Source: Hawksworthiomyces lignivorus
Lineage: Eukaryota; Ascomycota; Sordariomycetes; Ophiostomatales; Ophiostomataceae
Reading direction: 5' to 3'
Assembly (NCBI GenBank): GCA_002917075.1
Contig: NTMA01000004.1
Location: 124,001-188,000 of the forward strand
DNA: 64,000 nucleotides
Made by a program: the position numbers and the translations under genes. Within the stretch, counting starts at the first letter, position 1, and the number at the start of each line of letters is the position of its first letter. Shown here piece by piece: positions 21,739 to 33,600 of the stretch. The notes below the pieces were generated by a model. It was not told the origin of the DNA. It made no database searches and was given only the letters and a program-made list of their open reading frames with translations.

Positions 21739-24700
21739 TGTGACAAAGGACTCTGATTCAGAGTCGGTGGAGGGCTACGGAGCGTTTAGAAATGGCGTGG
21801 CTTGGGATGTCAACGTTCGTACAAGACGGAAGGAGAATTACAGCGGTTTGGATGGCTGGTGATTTGGTCAACGATTACCTTGGAATGGACAAGGAACAAA
21901 ATAAAAGAAAAAAAAAGTAAGTGGCCAGTGATTGGGAAGAGAGGGAAGGGGGAATGCGAAAGATATAAACGGAGGCGTTTCAGGGTCAGGCTATATCATG
22001 TAATAGATGGGGGAGGGAACGGGCACACAGAATACAAGAAAGGATGGTCCTGCAAAACAAGGACATCGAATTATAGAGAAGTACTCGTATAATTGCGGAA
22101 GCAGATAGAAACGGGGAATCTTGATCGTCACGACATATTGAACCACGCTCGAAGTAACTCCATCACATCACAGACAAGGGGGTACATGTGGAGAGAAAGG
22201 TGACAGGGGTGTGGTGAGACGGGCTGTGCGACGTCATCAAACCGTTCCCTATCCTCTCTCCGTTTCTCTCTTCTCCCTAATTATTCCTCCCTCTCTTTGC
22301 CTCTTTTTGGGGGTTTCCTCTCGTATTTTCAAAATACCTTAATTTTCTGTGCGTCTTACTATTAGGTTTCGTCGAGGATGTCCCGTGCTCAGCAGCCAAG
22401 ACGTCAAGCCTGCTTTGGCCCACCTCCCCAGACGTCATGACGGCTGCCTCCCTGTTCGTGTACGGATGCTCCTAACTCTGTGCTATTGTGTCGAAGAAGT
22501 AGGGATCTACCAGTCATAATGGAGTATTGCCAGTATTTGCCTTTGCTGCCCTGCAAGCTGTCTACCGAGATCATACGTGGCTCCCCATGGCAAACCAATA
22601 ATGGCACTGGCGCTCCATCTACACTATCTCGTGGGTGCTCTCTCGGCCACGTTGGACGCGTAAACAAGCTCCATTGTTGGGCCGTAGCGGCAGAGCTTGT
22701 CTCTCACACTGCCACTCCAAAAAAAGAAATGGCAGACGATGCCAGCTGAACACCGCGGCCAAAAAGGCCCGTCTGTGAGCTAAGAGGAAATGGTCCTCTA
22801 GGAAACGGTGTGGTCCGCAAGGGCATGGAGGGGAGCACTCCACATTTTCGGCTAGTGAACGTTTCTCTCCACGGGAGACGATGCGTGGCTGGCGTGGCTT
22901 GTTTTTTTCCTTTTCCTCGAATTACATTCCACGAGGTGACGTACAATGCGCCAGGCAAACATCATTTTGGTAGAAAAAAAATGTAAAAATCATGTCGGCA
23001 GTGGCTGACGCGGGTCTGGGCTGAAATATCTTGGCAAAAGTCTTGGCAAAAAGGCAAAATTCCAGAACAATGCGTCTACGAGTATTAGTGCCCCAGCGCC
23101 CCACTGGAAGGACCTCTTCGCTTTACAGCTTACGACCCTTTTCTTTCTCTTTATTCACTGCCTTCCTTTTCTCCTCTCGTCAGATCTTTGATTCTCGCAG
23201 CTCATCTGCATATCTTCTCTTCTCTCATTTGTGGCATGTCAAGTTGCTGCAGAATCGTCCCCTCTCTTCTGCCTTCGTTCTCCAGGAAAAAGATGGTGTG
23301 ACATATTTCGCAGCAGAGCTCGGACAAGGGGTGTCTTCAAATCCTTATGTACCCCTAGAAACTTAAGTCACAAGTCATAGAACAGCCGCACAGATCGGGA
23401 AAAGACATACCACATCGTGCATGCGCATACCGGGTTTAACATGTTTTGAGTTCAATACGTTACCGCCATTGGCAGCATGCTAGTTGTTGCATATTCCGGC
23501 TAGAAACGGGGAGTTAAATGAAAGACGGACATGGAATGCGCTGGCACACGCCAAGTGCCTAAAGGGTTTCCCTTCTCACCATTTAATTCATTCTTTCAAT
23601 ATGAGCTTGCTCCTTTCCCTTCGTATATTTTCTGGCAATATTGAGTATTTGGTTCGGTCTTCTCCGTATCCGAATAATCAGTAAGGCCAATGTGAGGCAG
23701 TACCTAGGCCCAGGCGATTTTGGTTACGAGACACGGGAAAATAATGGCAAAGACGGCGAGAAAGGAACAGTTGAAACAATTCACGAGGCACAGCACATTG
23801 AGGTGGAAGTAGAGTGCAGTAAAATCTGAAGTTAAAAAACAGAAATGATCCGAAGGCATAGTAAAAGGAACGAATAGTTAAATTTAAAAATAAAAAGTCG
23901 CCTCTATAGGTTTATATAAGATTCGTCTACTGGTTGACGTGGGCATCCGTCATCCTAATCGTCTATGAGCCCTAGGCTTTAGTCACTAGAGTAGGCTAGA
24001 GTGAGTGACTTCTAGTCGTAGCTATCAGTAATTCATTCAGATCGCAATCACCAATCTTTGCACCGTGTGATGCAGTTTGTTCACCATAGTTGGGGAGGCG
24101 TTTTTGTGCGAGTCCGCTGTGCCACAAGGATTTATTTAGAAACTAGGCTAGCGAGATATATAGCATTGATTCCTAATTTCAAACATAGATGCAAAGAAAC
24201 GTGAAAGCTATATCGTGGTTTGTCTCGTGATTGACAACTATAAAAAAATATCGAATTATTGCTAGCTGGCTTCGTCCAATATGCAACTCTTTTGGGTCGT
24301 CAATACAGTCCTTTCACCTCTTCCTAAAGCAGCAAAATTTAGCACTTGGGTACCTTACAGGGTACTTTTGAAGATTTTATTAAGGAAAAGTAAAGCCTGC
24401 CGCAACTGAAAAAGCAAACAGACATAATAGTCGATACAACTGTCATGGCCGGTTCCTACACGATTGCGGATCTAACTGACCCAGAAGCTAATTTTCTTCT
24501 CCTTGGTAACATGGCGAAAATAAACAGAAACAAACAAAAATAAAGGTGAAAAAAAAAAAAAAAACAGAAAATGTTGACCGACTTCAAGAGCTCACTTTGC
24601 TCAGGGTGCAACTGGGATAAGTCTTTTGCGGCATGGAGCGCGTCTTGTAAATCCATATGGCATGTTGAAGTACTTGAGAAGTTTGAGGCTACTGACATAA

Positions 24701-25520
24701 ATATTTCGTTGGAATTTTCGAATATTTAGGATTACAGAACAACTCTTCTCATTTTGTGAATTCAAAACACTGCACTTTGGGTCTCTAGCAACACAAATCA
24801 AGCAACTTTAAGATAGCACTTCGGCCAGCAAAATAAAACTGCATGTCTTGATTTACATTAGAGCTCAGCTCTATATGTACCAAAGAGGGCCTTCATCAAC
24901 TGTAATATACTTCTGTTTCTCTGCTCTTGTCGGGGGATTCTACAGCAGCCCGCATCACCGGGCTGTTGCGAGAAAGTGGAAGCGCGAAAACTCTTTGACC
25001 GCGATTGCCTTTCAAAGCAACGGTCGCTTGATCTGGCCGCAGTCAAATACAGTCCTTGAAGCACGATTGAAGGAATCCATATCTGCTCGAAACAGTTGTC
25101 TTTATTTGCGCGCTTCTAGGCAGTAAGTATGGGTCTGGCAAATAAGCCACCAGTAGTATACAGTAGCCATGCGCCCAGGTAGCAGCAAGAAGCAGGGGTT
25201 GCCTAAATTAACTCTTGGACAATGCTCGGAACGGGCCTGCACACTAGTGATTGGCCACAGACTTGCATGTGTTTTGCGCAGCACAATTGAAAATGAAGCG
25301 CTGGTCGCAACGTGTCGTCTGTATCGAAAGGAAAGGAAAGATGCAAATCCATATATCATGGAAAGATGTCCGGATTGTGAATTAGCTGAAGATATACTGG
25401 CTCGAGATGAATTTCTCCCATTATTGCAGAAGCCCTGGTATTCGTCTATGATAATGGTGCAAGGTTTTCATTGACGGACACCCCAAACTCGCGTCCACTC
25501 CTTTTTGAGTATCAACAGCT
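21739..25520. other. 3.8-kb gene-poor region
   Basis: The left part (to about 22400) is the upstream region of the SUR7-like gene. The remainder becomes AT-rich, especially 23820-25100, with a long A-run near 24548-24564. Open frames at 24456-24698 (-), 24848-25126 (+) and 25169-25474 (+) have some protein-like stretches but no recognisable domain; they may be decayed coding sequence or chance. No transposon ends were identified. Confidence 0.55.
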
Positions 25521-28500
25521 ATGCTGCTTCAACTGAAGGAGCTAAAGAAGCCGCGCTCCCGGAAGCGATTTGCATGGCGCAGCAAAAGGCCATCTGCTAG
25601 CAAGAAGACACGTCCATGTCTAGTCGGGAAGATCTTTGTTTGGCCTTGCAACAAGTTCTCTTCCGTTAAGAAATCGGGGAAATGGAAGGTCTGGAAGCCG
25701 TTTGTGCAGCTCTGCAAAAAACGTGGCAGCAAAGAAGCTGACAGCCAGGACAAAGAAATCGAAGTGACTAGACGCGCAATAGCGCTGATGCCCGAAGATT
25801 TCGGTGATCGGGCAGCCTGGTTGAACGATCTCAGCAGCCAGCTGCTTGATCGTTACGACCGGAAAGGAGCAATGGCGGACTTGGATGAGGCGATTGATAC
25901 GGCTCGGCAAGCAGTGACAGCTGCGTCCGATCAAAACCGGGCGGCATGCTTGAACAATGTCAGCAACCGGCTTTCACGACGATACGAGCACACTGGAGCG
26001 CCAACAGACCTAGCAGAAGCAATTGACGCAGCCCGCCAAGCAGTGGCGGCCGCACCGGATGGTCGTCCTTCCAACCCTGTTCACTTGAACAATCTCGCGT
26101 CTAAGCTTGGTGACCAGTACCAGCGGACGGCGGCAATGGCTGATCTTGAGGAGGCGATTGACGCAGCGCGCAGTGCAGTGGCCATTGCACCTTTAAGCAT
26201 CCTCCCCGCCTGCCTCCAGACTCTCGGACAGCAGCTCGGGCATCTGTATAAACGGACGGGAGCAGAAGCCGACCTAGAAGAGGCCATTGAAGTCACCAAA
26301 GAAGCTGTATCTATAACGCCTGAGGGAGACTCTAGCCTGGCCCGCCGCTTAAACTCTCTCGCAATCAACCTTGCTAATCGGCATAAACGGACTGGGGCAA
26401 TCGCCGATCTCGAAATCACAATTGAGGTGGCGCGCCAAGCTGTGGCTGCCTCCTCGGCTGCCCCGGACGACTACCATCCTGACCGTGCTGGTTGCTTGAC
26501 TAATTTCGGCTCTAATCTCGAGGCGCGCTTTAGGCAAACAGGAGCAATTGCCGACCTGGACGAAGCAATCGTGGTTGCTCGCCGTGCAGCAGAAGCGTCT
26601 CTTGAGGGCCACCTCGACCGAATATCATGCTTGAATAATCTGGCAATTAGGCTCCAAACTCGATATGAGAGGACTGGAGAAACGTCGGATATAGATGAGG
26701 CAATTGATCTGACCCGACAAGCGATAGCCGCTACAAGGTCCGACAGCCCTAGTTATACAACTTATTTGAACAACCTTGGCGTTGACCTGGAACTACGATA
26801 CAAACGGACAGGGAAGACGACAAATTTGGAAGAGGCTACCACGATAGCTCGGAAAGTAGTAGCTGCAGCACCTGAAGATCACCTTGAAAGAATGGCTTTC
26901 CTAAATAATCTCGGAGCGAGGCTCCTAAGCATGTACGAATGTAAGGGCGTTATAACAGACCTGGAAGAGGCTGTCTGTGTGGCTCAGCAAGTAGTGGCTA
27001 ACACGGCAACGGATAACCATTTTGACCTCGTGAAGTATCTGAATAATCTCGGTGCAATCCTGTCAAGTCGATACGAGCGGACCGGCAGAGTATCCGATCT
27101 GGAAGATGCCATTTCCCAAGCTCGAAAGGCAGTATCCATTGCTACATTCCAAGAACACCCTGACCGCTTCTCATGCGTGCTTAATCTCGCAAACAAACTC
27201 ATGAATCGATATGAACAGACTGGGATAACGGCAGATTTAACGGAATCAATCACACTGGCTCGGCAAATCTCAACTAGCACATCTCAAGACCACCCCAGCT
27301 GGGCGAAATCTATGAGTTGCCTTGGAAGTGGCCTTTTTCGCCGATATGGGAGGTCCGGTGCAATATCGGATCTCGAAGAAGCAATCAAAGTCTCTCGGCA
27401 GGCGATAGCCGCTATGCCAAAAGATCATCCTGACCGCATGATCAAGGCAACCAACCTGGGGCTAATGCTCAGTGTGCGGTATGACCAGACCCATTCAAGA
27501 ACTGACCTTGACGAAGCGATCGGCTATACCCAACAAATGACAGCTGCTATACCCACCGACCATCCCAACCATGCAGGCTGCCTCGACATCCTTGGAAATC
27601 AGCTTAGCAGTCGATATGCACGAACCCTAGAAATGGTGCACCTGGATGAAGCAATCAATGCAGCTCGGCGAGCCGTAGTCGCCACGCCCGACGACCATCC
27701 TGACCGTGCTATTCGTCTAAATAACCTGGCATCTCATATTTATACCAAATATGACATAACCAAAGAAGCAGCTTGCATCAAAGAAGCTTCTGAATATCTA
27801 ATGCAGACGTGGAGTATCACTGCCGCGATTCCATTCTATCGTGCTCAAGCCGGCGCCAAGTGCATCAAGCTTCTTGCCGTTCAAGGGCAATTGGATGCTG
27901 CTGTGCTATTAGGAAAAGATGTTCTTAATCTCTTACCTGTCGTCAATACAAAGCTTCTGCTTGACCGGACGGACCAACAATATGCCATCTCTATTTTTGC
28001 GGGTGTGGCAGCGGACTTGTGCACACTGCTTTTGAAATTGGACCAAGTGGAACAGGCTTTACAATGTCTAGAGAGAGGCAGGGCTGTTCTTATAGGACAG
28101 TTGATCAATAGCAGGAGTGACGTATCAGATCTAGCACAGACACACGAAGAGATTGCCAGCCGATACAAGAAACTTTGTGATAGAATAAATACGCCCTTGC
28201 CCAGTCTAGAACAACACGGCGCAAGGAAACAAATGCTGGACCATCGCCACCAATGCGCCCTAGATTTAGATACTTGTATCCAGGAAATTAGAAGTCTTCC
28301 GGGATATGAACGCTTCCTCCTTGGCCCAACAATAGAAGAGATGCGGCAATGTTCTGATGGAGGCTATATTGTTGTTGTCAATGTTACGGAATTCGGGAGC
28401 CATGCCATCATAATCACGCCCACCACGATGAAGGCGATCAGTCTTCCAGGGCTATTGTCTAATGAAGAATGGGGTGGCAAAGTGGGACGGCAGTTGCGAG

Positions 28501-29531
28501 GAATTACAAACAAGATATTTCTGGGGTACCTTAAATGGATGTGGACAGACGGCGTGAAACAGATCATGGACGAAGTTCAAAATCTTCAAAATGAGGCCAG
28601 TCAGGAGCCACGCAGCCAAGACTCGAATGCAAACCCGCTCCCGCGAATTTGGTGGATAGGAAGTGGCCGTGCCAGCTCACTTCCCATCCACGCGGCCGGA
28701 GTCCACAAATCGTCTCCAAGCGAGAGCGTCTATGCTAAGGCAATATCATCGTATGTTCCGTCGATCAAGGCTCTCGACTACTCCCGGAGAAGGGTACGCA
28801 GCTTGGGAGAGACAGACGAATCGAAATTACCAGATGGCCCCACTCCAATGAGCCCGTCGCTCTTAGCAGTTTCTATGCCTGAGACTCCATCTCAGGGAGG
28901 CAAGGCACTGGGTGCTCTCCCGGCGGTTTCAAAGGAAATCGATCTTGTCCTATCCAAAACAGAGGGCCACCTTCAATCAGAGGTAATGAAGCAGCCTAGT
29001 GTTGAAGATGTACTCGAAAGGCTTCAGCGCTGCAATCTGGCCCACTTCGCCTGCCATGGATTGACGGATCACACCAATCCGTCGAACAGCGGGCTCGTGC
29101 TGCAGAGAGAGGTACGGGACGAGGACGCGCTTGAGACTAGCGAAGGCGGTCCAGTGCAAGACAGGCTCACGGTCAACAAACTCTCCGAAGTGAGTCTTCA
29201 CCATGCCAGGCTCGCTTATTTGTCAGCTTGTTACACAGCAGAGAATAAAGCCAAGCAGCTGTCCGACGAAGTCCTTCATATCGCGAGTGGGTTTCTAGTT
29301 GCCGGGTTCCCGCATGTCGTGGGCTGCCTATGGCAGGCACAAGACACTACCTCGAAAGAAGTCGCGGGCTATTTTTATTCAAATCTCTTCGCGCAGGACA
29401 AGGAACGCACGCACCATTGGGATGAGGATGGCCAGACAGCAGCAGCCCTAAGGAAGGCAGTCATAGCGGTGAGAAAAAAAACTATAGAAGCTCCGTTGAG
29501 GTGGGCGCCTTTTGTCCACTATGGACCGTAG
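25521..29531 (+). CDS. TPR-CHAT protein (caspase-like CHAT domain)
   Basis: Single exon, 1336 residues. The first 75 residues are very basic, with several Lys/Arg clusters. About 15 TPR-like repeats of 42-49 residues follow (about 80-755), each with a form of LNNLG...RYxRTG..ADLEEAI. A helical linker follows. From about 975 to the end lies a CHAT domain, a relative of caspases and separases. The putative catalytic His is H1179 (HFACHG) and Cys is C1237 (YLSACYTA); GFPHVVGCLWQ, typical of the fold, also follows. In bacteria, TPR-CHAT proteases act in Craspase-type defence and CHAT proteases activate gasdermins; fungal members are widespread and poorly characterised. Codon choice is visibly less GC-biased than in the flanking housekeeping genes, and the gene sits in a gene-poor stretch. 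The ATG at 25521 is the first in the long frame. No gasdermin-like partner was found nearby. Confidence 0.88.
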   Translation: MLLQLKELKKPRSRKRFAWRSKRPSASKKTRPCLVGKIFVWPCNKFSSVKKSGKWKVWKPFVQLCKKRGSKEADSQDKEIEVTRRAIALMPEDFGDRAAWLNDLSSQLLDRYDRKGAMADLDEAIDTARQAVTAASDQNRAACLNNVSNRLSRRYEHTGAPTDLAEAIDAARQAVAAAPDGRPSNPVHLNNLASKLGDQYQRTAAMADLEEAIDAARSAVAIAPLSILPACLQTLGQQLGHLYKRTGAEADLEEAIEVTKEAVSITPEGDSSLARRLNSLAINLANRHKRTGAIADLEITIEVARQAVAASSAAPDDYHPDRAGCLTNFGSNLEARFRQTGAIADLDEAIVVARRAAEASLEGHLDRISCLNNLAIRLQTRYERTGETSDIDEAIDLTRQAIAATRSDSPSYTTYLNNLGVDLELRYKRTGKTTNLEEATTIARKVVAAAPEDHLERMAFLNNLGARLLSMYECKGVITDLEEAVCVAQQVVANTATDNHFDLVKYLNNLGAILSSRYERTGRVSDLEDAISQARKAVSIATFQEHPDRFSCVLNLANKLMNRYEQTGITADLTESITLARQISTSTSQDHPSWAKSMSCLGSGLFRRYGRSGAISDLEEAIKVSRQAIAAMPKDHPDRMIKATNLGLMLSVRYDQTHSRTDLDEAIGYTQQMTAAIPTDHPNHAGCLDILGNQLSSRYARTLEMVHLDEAINAARRAVVATPDDHPDRAIRLNNLASHIYTKYDITKEAACIKEASEYLMQTWSITAAIPFYRAQAGAKCIKLLAVQGQLDAAVLLGKDVLNLLPVVNTKLLLDRTDQQYAISIFAGVAADLCTLLLKLDQVEQALQCLERGRAVLIGQLINSRSDVSDLAQTHEEIASRYKKLCDRINTPLPSLEQHGARKQMLDHRHQCALDLDTCIQEIRSLPGYERFLLGPTIEEMRQCSDGGYIVVVNVTEFGSHAIIITPTTMKAISLPGLLSNEEWGGKVGRQLRGITNKIFLGYLKWMWTDGVKQIMDEVQNLQNEASQEPRSQDSNANPLPRIWWIGSGRASSLPIHAAGVHKSSPSESVYAKAISSYVPSIKALDYSRRRVRSLGETDESKLPDGPTPMSPSLLAVSMPETPSQGGKALGALPAVSKEIDLVLSKTEGHLQSEVMKQPSVEDVLERLQRCNLAHFACHGLTDHTNPSNSGLVLQREVRDEDALETSEGGPVQDRLTVNKLSEVSLHHARLAYLSACYTAENKAKQLSDEVLHIASGFLVAGFPHVVGCLWQAQDTTSKEVAGYFYSNLFAQDKERTHHWDEDGQTAAALRKAVIAVRKKTIEAPLRWAPFVHYGP
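25758..27790 (+). repeat. Array of about 15 TPR-like coding repeats
   Basis: Diverged repeats of about 135-138 bp in the TPR-CHAT gene. Every unit has a helix pair ending in a form of DLEEAI and a start like ARQAV. Units have drifted enough that none is an exact copy of its neighbour at DNA level. Confidence 0.85.
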
Positions 29532-30397
29532 GGGCTGGTATCTAGCAAAATGCAGAAGTTGCAGAAGTCGGTATATTTGTTCTGCTGTTTTTTTGGCCTC
29601 GAGCTATTACCCTCTCGCTATCAAAACTGCAGCCTTGTCTTCTGCAGCACGTTGAATAGCTCAACAAAACATTGTTATTTCATGTATATGAAATAGTTGC
29701 ACAATTTCTGAACACAATGAAAGTATTAATATTAAGCTGTAAATTCTAGTACCGGCATTTACTACCTACATAGATTGGAGTGATGAAATTGAATTTCTCT
29801 ATACCCATATCCGTCTGAGCTCGGTAAACCATCTTCGCAGAAGATCAGAGTCGCAAAAGTAACCCAGAACGCAACAAGAATTAAAAGTGGTATGATGAAA
29901 GTGGCCAAAAACAATACCTAGATATCATCCAAATTTGTAGTTCCTCCGTATCCAGTTCTCCAAATGTGCAGAAAGTGATGCAGTTACCGAGCTTCGAAAA
30001 TAGCAAAGAGAGAAGAAGTGGAGAGAACGCCTCAAATACCCGTCATCCGTAACAAAGGGAAAGTGTGTTGTTTCTATGCAAGATCAAGAAAGGAAGAGAA
30101 TCCAATGTCGAATCGAAGAGTAATGCGCAGGAATCGCCCATATCCGTGATGTTTCTTCTGATTATATAGAAGTAGAACAGCAGCCAATAACCAGATGTGG
30201 CTAGTTATGCAAATCCCAAAGCGTTAGGGAAAAGCATTGCTGCCGATACCATCAACAAGTTGCCACTCTCACAGTCTAATAGAGAAAGACAGGGGTATCG
30301 TTAAATAAGCACACTGCTGATCGTAGAAGACATATGACGGCAATGAGGGCTATTTTGCGGCAAACTTTACAAAGCCCTCCCCGTCACCGGAACAGCT
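29532..30397. other. Downstream flank of TPR-CHAT gene
   Basis: AT-rich sequence with no open frame of interest. It separates the TPR-CHAT gene from the possible small gene at 30398. Confidence 0.55.
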
Positions 30398-30607
30398 TCA
30401 TATACCGACATTTTCGAAATCACGCATCATGACCGCTACTTGGGCTCGTTTTGCGGCTTCCGCTACTAAAGTGAAATCTTTTAGAAACGTCTCGGTTGTA
30501 GATGATTTGACAGTGATAGGTGGTGGTGGCACGATCGTTGTACTCGTTGCTGGAGGCTTGGCGACGGAAGCCGAAGCAGTTGAAGCGTTTGCTGCCGCGG
30601 AGTTCAT
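30398..30607 (-). CDS. Possible small protein, 69 residues
   Basis: Not a recognised family. The minus-strand frame opens with ATG in a good context (CCAAAATGAAC) behind a strongly pyrimidine-rich leader, as real fungal genes here do. It codes a Ser/Ala/Thr/Pro-rich first half (including VPPPPITVKSS). A compact helix-like end follows, with FLKDFTLVAEAAKRAQ and a final RDFENVG. The plus strand also has an ATG-started frame across the same bases (30429-30665), so the strand is not certain. I favour minus from the leader and the amphipathic C-terminal end. It could also be the last exon of a larger gene. Confidence 0.35.
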   Translation of the reverse strand: MNSAAANASTASASVAKPPATSTTIVPPPPITVKSSTTETFLKDFTLVAEAAKRAQVAVMMRDFENVGI

Positions 30608-33600
30608 TTTGGAAGATGATTTTGGTACAGCGGATAGAAGGAGAACTTTGATTCAGGTCAGTTGAAGTGACGCCACCTTCAAGAGACACAACGAAATAGA
30701 AAAACAAAGTAGGACACAAATAAAAACAACAAAGTAGAAAGAGAATAAAGAGAACAGATGCAAAGGCTTGGTCAAACAGTAGCATTTTGAAAATGAGTAA
30801 AAGAGACGGCCAAGGTGGCCACCGGCTAAAGGCTATGCAGCAAAAAGGAAAATCAAGAGCAGAAAACACACAGTATCTTCTGGCTACCTTTTTGGCCGGA
30901 GAGTTGGATTGCGTCTTATCACCACGAAGCGCCTTTTATGGCTATTCGGGAAAGTTTGCTACTCATGCAAAGGCAACAATCGCGTACTCGTAGTGAAAGA
31001 GGTTGAGCCGCGGACGGCTTAGGTCGGTCAATCGCCCAAGAATAGAGGAAGACACAAAAAAAAAAAAAAAAAAGCGAAGTTGGGACCGGTGAGGCTTCCT
31101 ATCTCTCGCTTCCGGATACTCGTAATGGCTTTATTTTAACCACCAGTCTGCTGGCGGGTTGAAATTATCGGGAAGATAAGAGAAGACAAGAAGGGAAACC
31201 GGAGGAATCAAAGCGGGATCGGGGAGGCAGGTATCTTGCCCAGGCGCAAAACGAACGCAAGCTTGTAGTAATATGAGCAGTGTCTGAGACACTGTGGAAA
31301 GCGTCACTAAGAGATAAACTGAAGTGTCCGGTCGCGTGGCGCTCGCTGGATCTTTTAAAATAGTTGGACAAGAGGAATAAATAGGCTCGTGAACCGGGTC
31401 TCGAGACGAGGGTTCAAAGAATAGTCTTGCACGTGTGTGGGGGGATATCGCAAATTACGAGCGAATGAAGTACGGGTGTAGCAAGGTAAGGAGATGCAAG
31501 ATGTACATGCGAAAGAGAAAGAAAAAAAAGAAGAAAATTCACAAGAAGGCAACAATCGCGAAATGCTAAAAAGGTGAGTGAGACCCAAAGAAATGGTGTC
31601 AAGCCGGACAAATCTCGGGAGGAAGATACAGATTTTAGAGAGGTACAAGTGGCCGAAAAAGGTAAATATACAGATTACCTATGCCAGTACATATGAAGAC
31701 AAACAAAGGCGTGAATGTCAGTTAGGTAGAATTTTCCCAAAGAGGACCTCCAACAATTAATTCGCCGAGGTGGCCGTTAGTTACAGTAGCGGAGTAAGAA
31801 GACATTGCAATGCACTACTCAAACAGAAAGGAAATATCAGCAGCAGCTGCTAGGCGGATACACTAATCCATGCGCATTTTGTTTTCCTGTCTAAGAATTT
31901 GGAGAAGACCACATGAAAAAGACGGGTCAGGTCTTACGGGCGGGCAGGCAGGCCCGTCCAAGAGAAACTAGGGCGATAGAAGAACAATGACGACAGCTCA
32001 ACACGAATCAAGAGTAACTATCATGTGGAGAATTACGGAGTAGGGAAAAGAGACGAGTGCAAAAGTGCCACTTGAATCGAACACAGTGACCGTCAATATC
32101 CCACACGGAGATGTTTTGCGGAATGAATCGGAAGAGCCGAGGCTACCAGACTTTTTAGCAACCCACGCACATCTTAGGCAGCTTCTCGCAAGCTACTGAC
32201 ATAAGCGGCAACGTTGAGTACGGGTATTCTAGTTGTTCTTCGTACGAGAACGAAGGACAAAGCCTGCTGCGAATCTCATGGGTACGGGACAGAATGGGAC
32301 GACAAACTGCACCGATGGCCTCATCCATTCGGCGACGGCACATCCCCATCGAGAATAACTGGCCAGAAAGTAACTTCGCGATTGGGCAAGAGCAAAGAAC
32401 AGATAAAGACTGTAGAAGACAACAGAGTATGGGTGAGATGCAGGACGAGAAGGACTTGGCTGTCCGATTCCATTAGCCGTACCAAGTCTCACCAAGCTTC
32501 GAGAAGCCTTAAGAGAAGAGCAGTTAATAAGAAATGGTAATATTGGGAGATCGCAGTCGCAAAATATTTAGCTCGAGGGGTACAACAACTGCGGCGAGCA
32601 TCGCCATAAAGATGAAAAACGGCAACCCATGTATCCGTGCCGCAGTATACCAGAGAGTACTGCTCTCTCATATTCTCAGATATAAGCCTCACGCCGTGTC
32701 CGTCATCTTGTTTGTTTTGTACCGTGCCAAGCGAGTCTATGCAGAGAAGAGAGAAGAAACACATATTTCTGGTTTCTGGGAGAAAGAGATGGAAATACGT
32801 AAAAAGCAGACTTAATCCAGCGCAGGCTATATCTTGCGTTGAGACATATCTTATAAGTATCATCTCAGTTTAGCCTAACAATAGTTTGGTTCGAGGACAG
32901 AAAGGGCCTTCTACTGAGCTTAAATGGGCTGCAAAACACAGCCATACAGCCACATCTCTGTGTCCGGTTGAGCCTCCGTTCCTCGTCCGGCCAGAACTTC
33001 CAAAACAAATTGTGTAATGCTATTGTGGTACTAGTCCCTATAAAACAGCCTTAATTTCCTTCTGTCGTCGCTCATAGAATTATCTGAAACGCAAAATCCA
33101 ATGCTGTCGTGTGCGTCGGAGAGGAGGAAGTTGCAGAGGGCGTGGGGTTCCAACCAAGGGGAAGCCGCTCCTTCGCCCTTTCGCTTCCTAAGGCTTATTC
33201 AACTACAATGACCCCTGCGGATCCTCCTTGTATGTCTTCTCTGATTGGCCAAACTCTCATCGTCAAACTTCTGAATGCCACACAAAGACGCAAACACAAA
33301 TCAGTGTCTGGTTCTTCTATCGCTCTTGACTCTCTTTCGCACACTCAATCTCTTCTATTACCCCAGCTTCATTCAAACGTGCAACCATGGTGCGAGTATT
33401 CCACAGCCATCATAAGACCTTGGCGCTTCTCTCACATCCCCTCTTTACAACACCCCGGACCCCTGATGCTGATCAACCTCGCTCAAAATAACCGTCCCAT
33501 CCATCTCAAACGTTCATAGGAGACCAAGAGAGTGATATTAAAATGATTTGCTCTTTGGAAGCCTATCAACTCGTCTTCTGTGGCTTCTTCTCATCGTCTC

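Noticed and set aside
30429..30665. Plus-strand 78-codon frame with ATG and a hydrophobic centre
   Set aside because: It overlaps the better-supported minus-strand frame and lacks a pyrimidine-rich leader. Kept only as an alternative.
32885..32900. tRNA-like B-box sequence (GGTTCGAGGAC) and similar hits near 31411 and 45392
   Set aside because: No matching A-box or cloverleaf could be formed around these sites.
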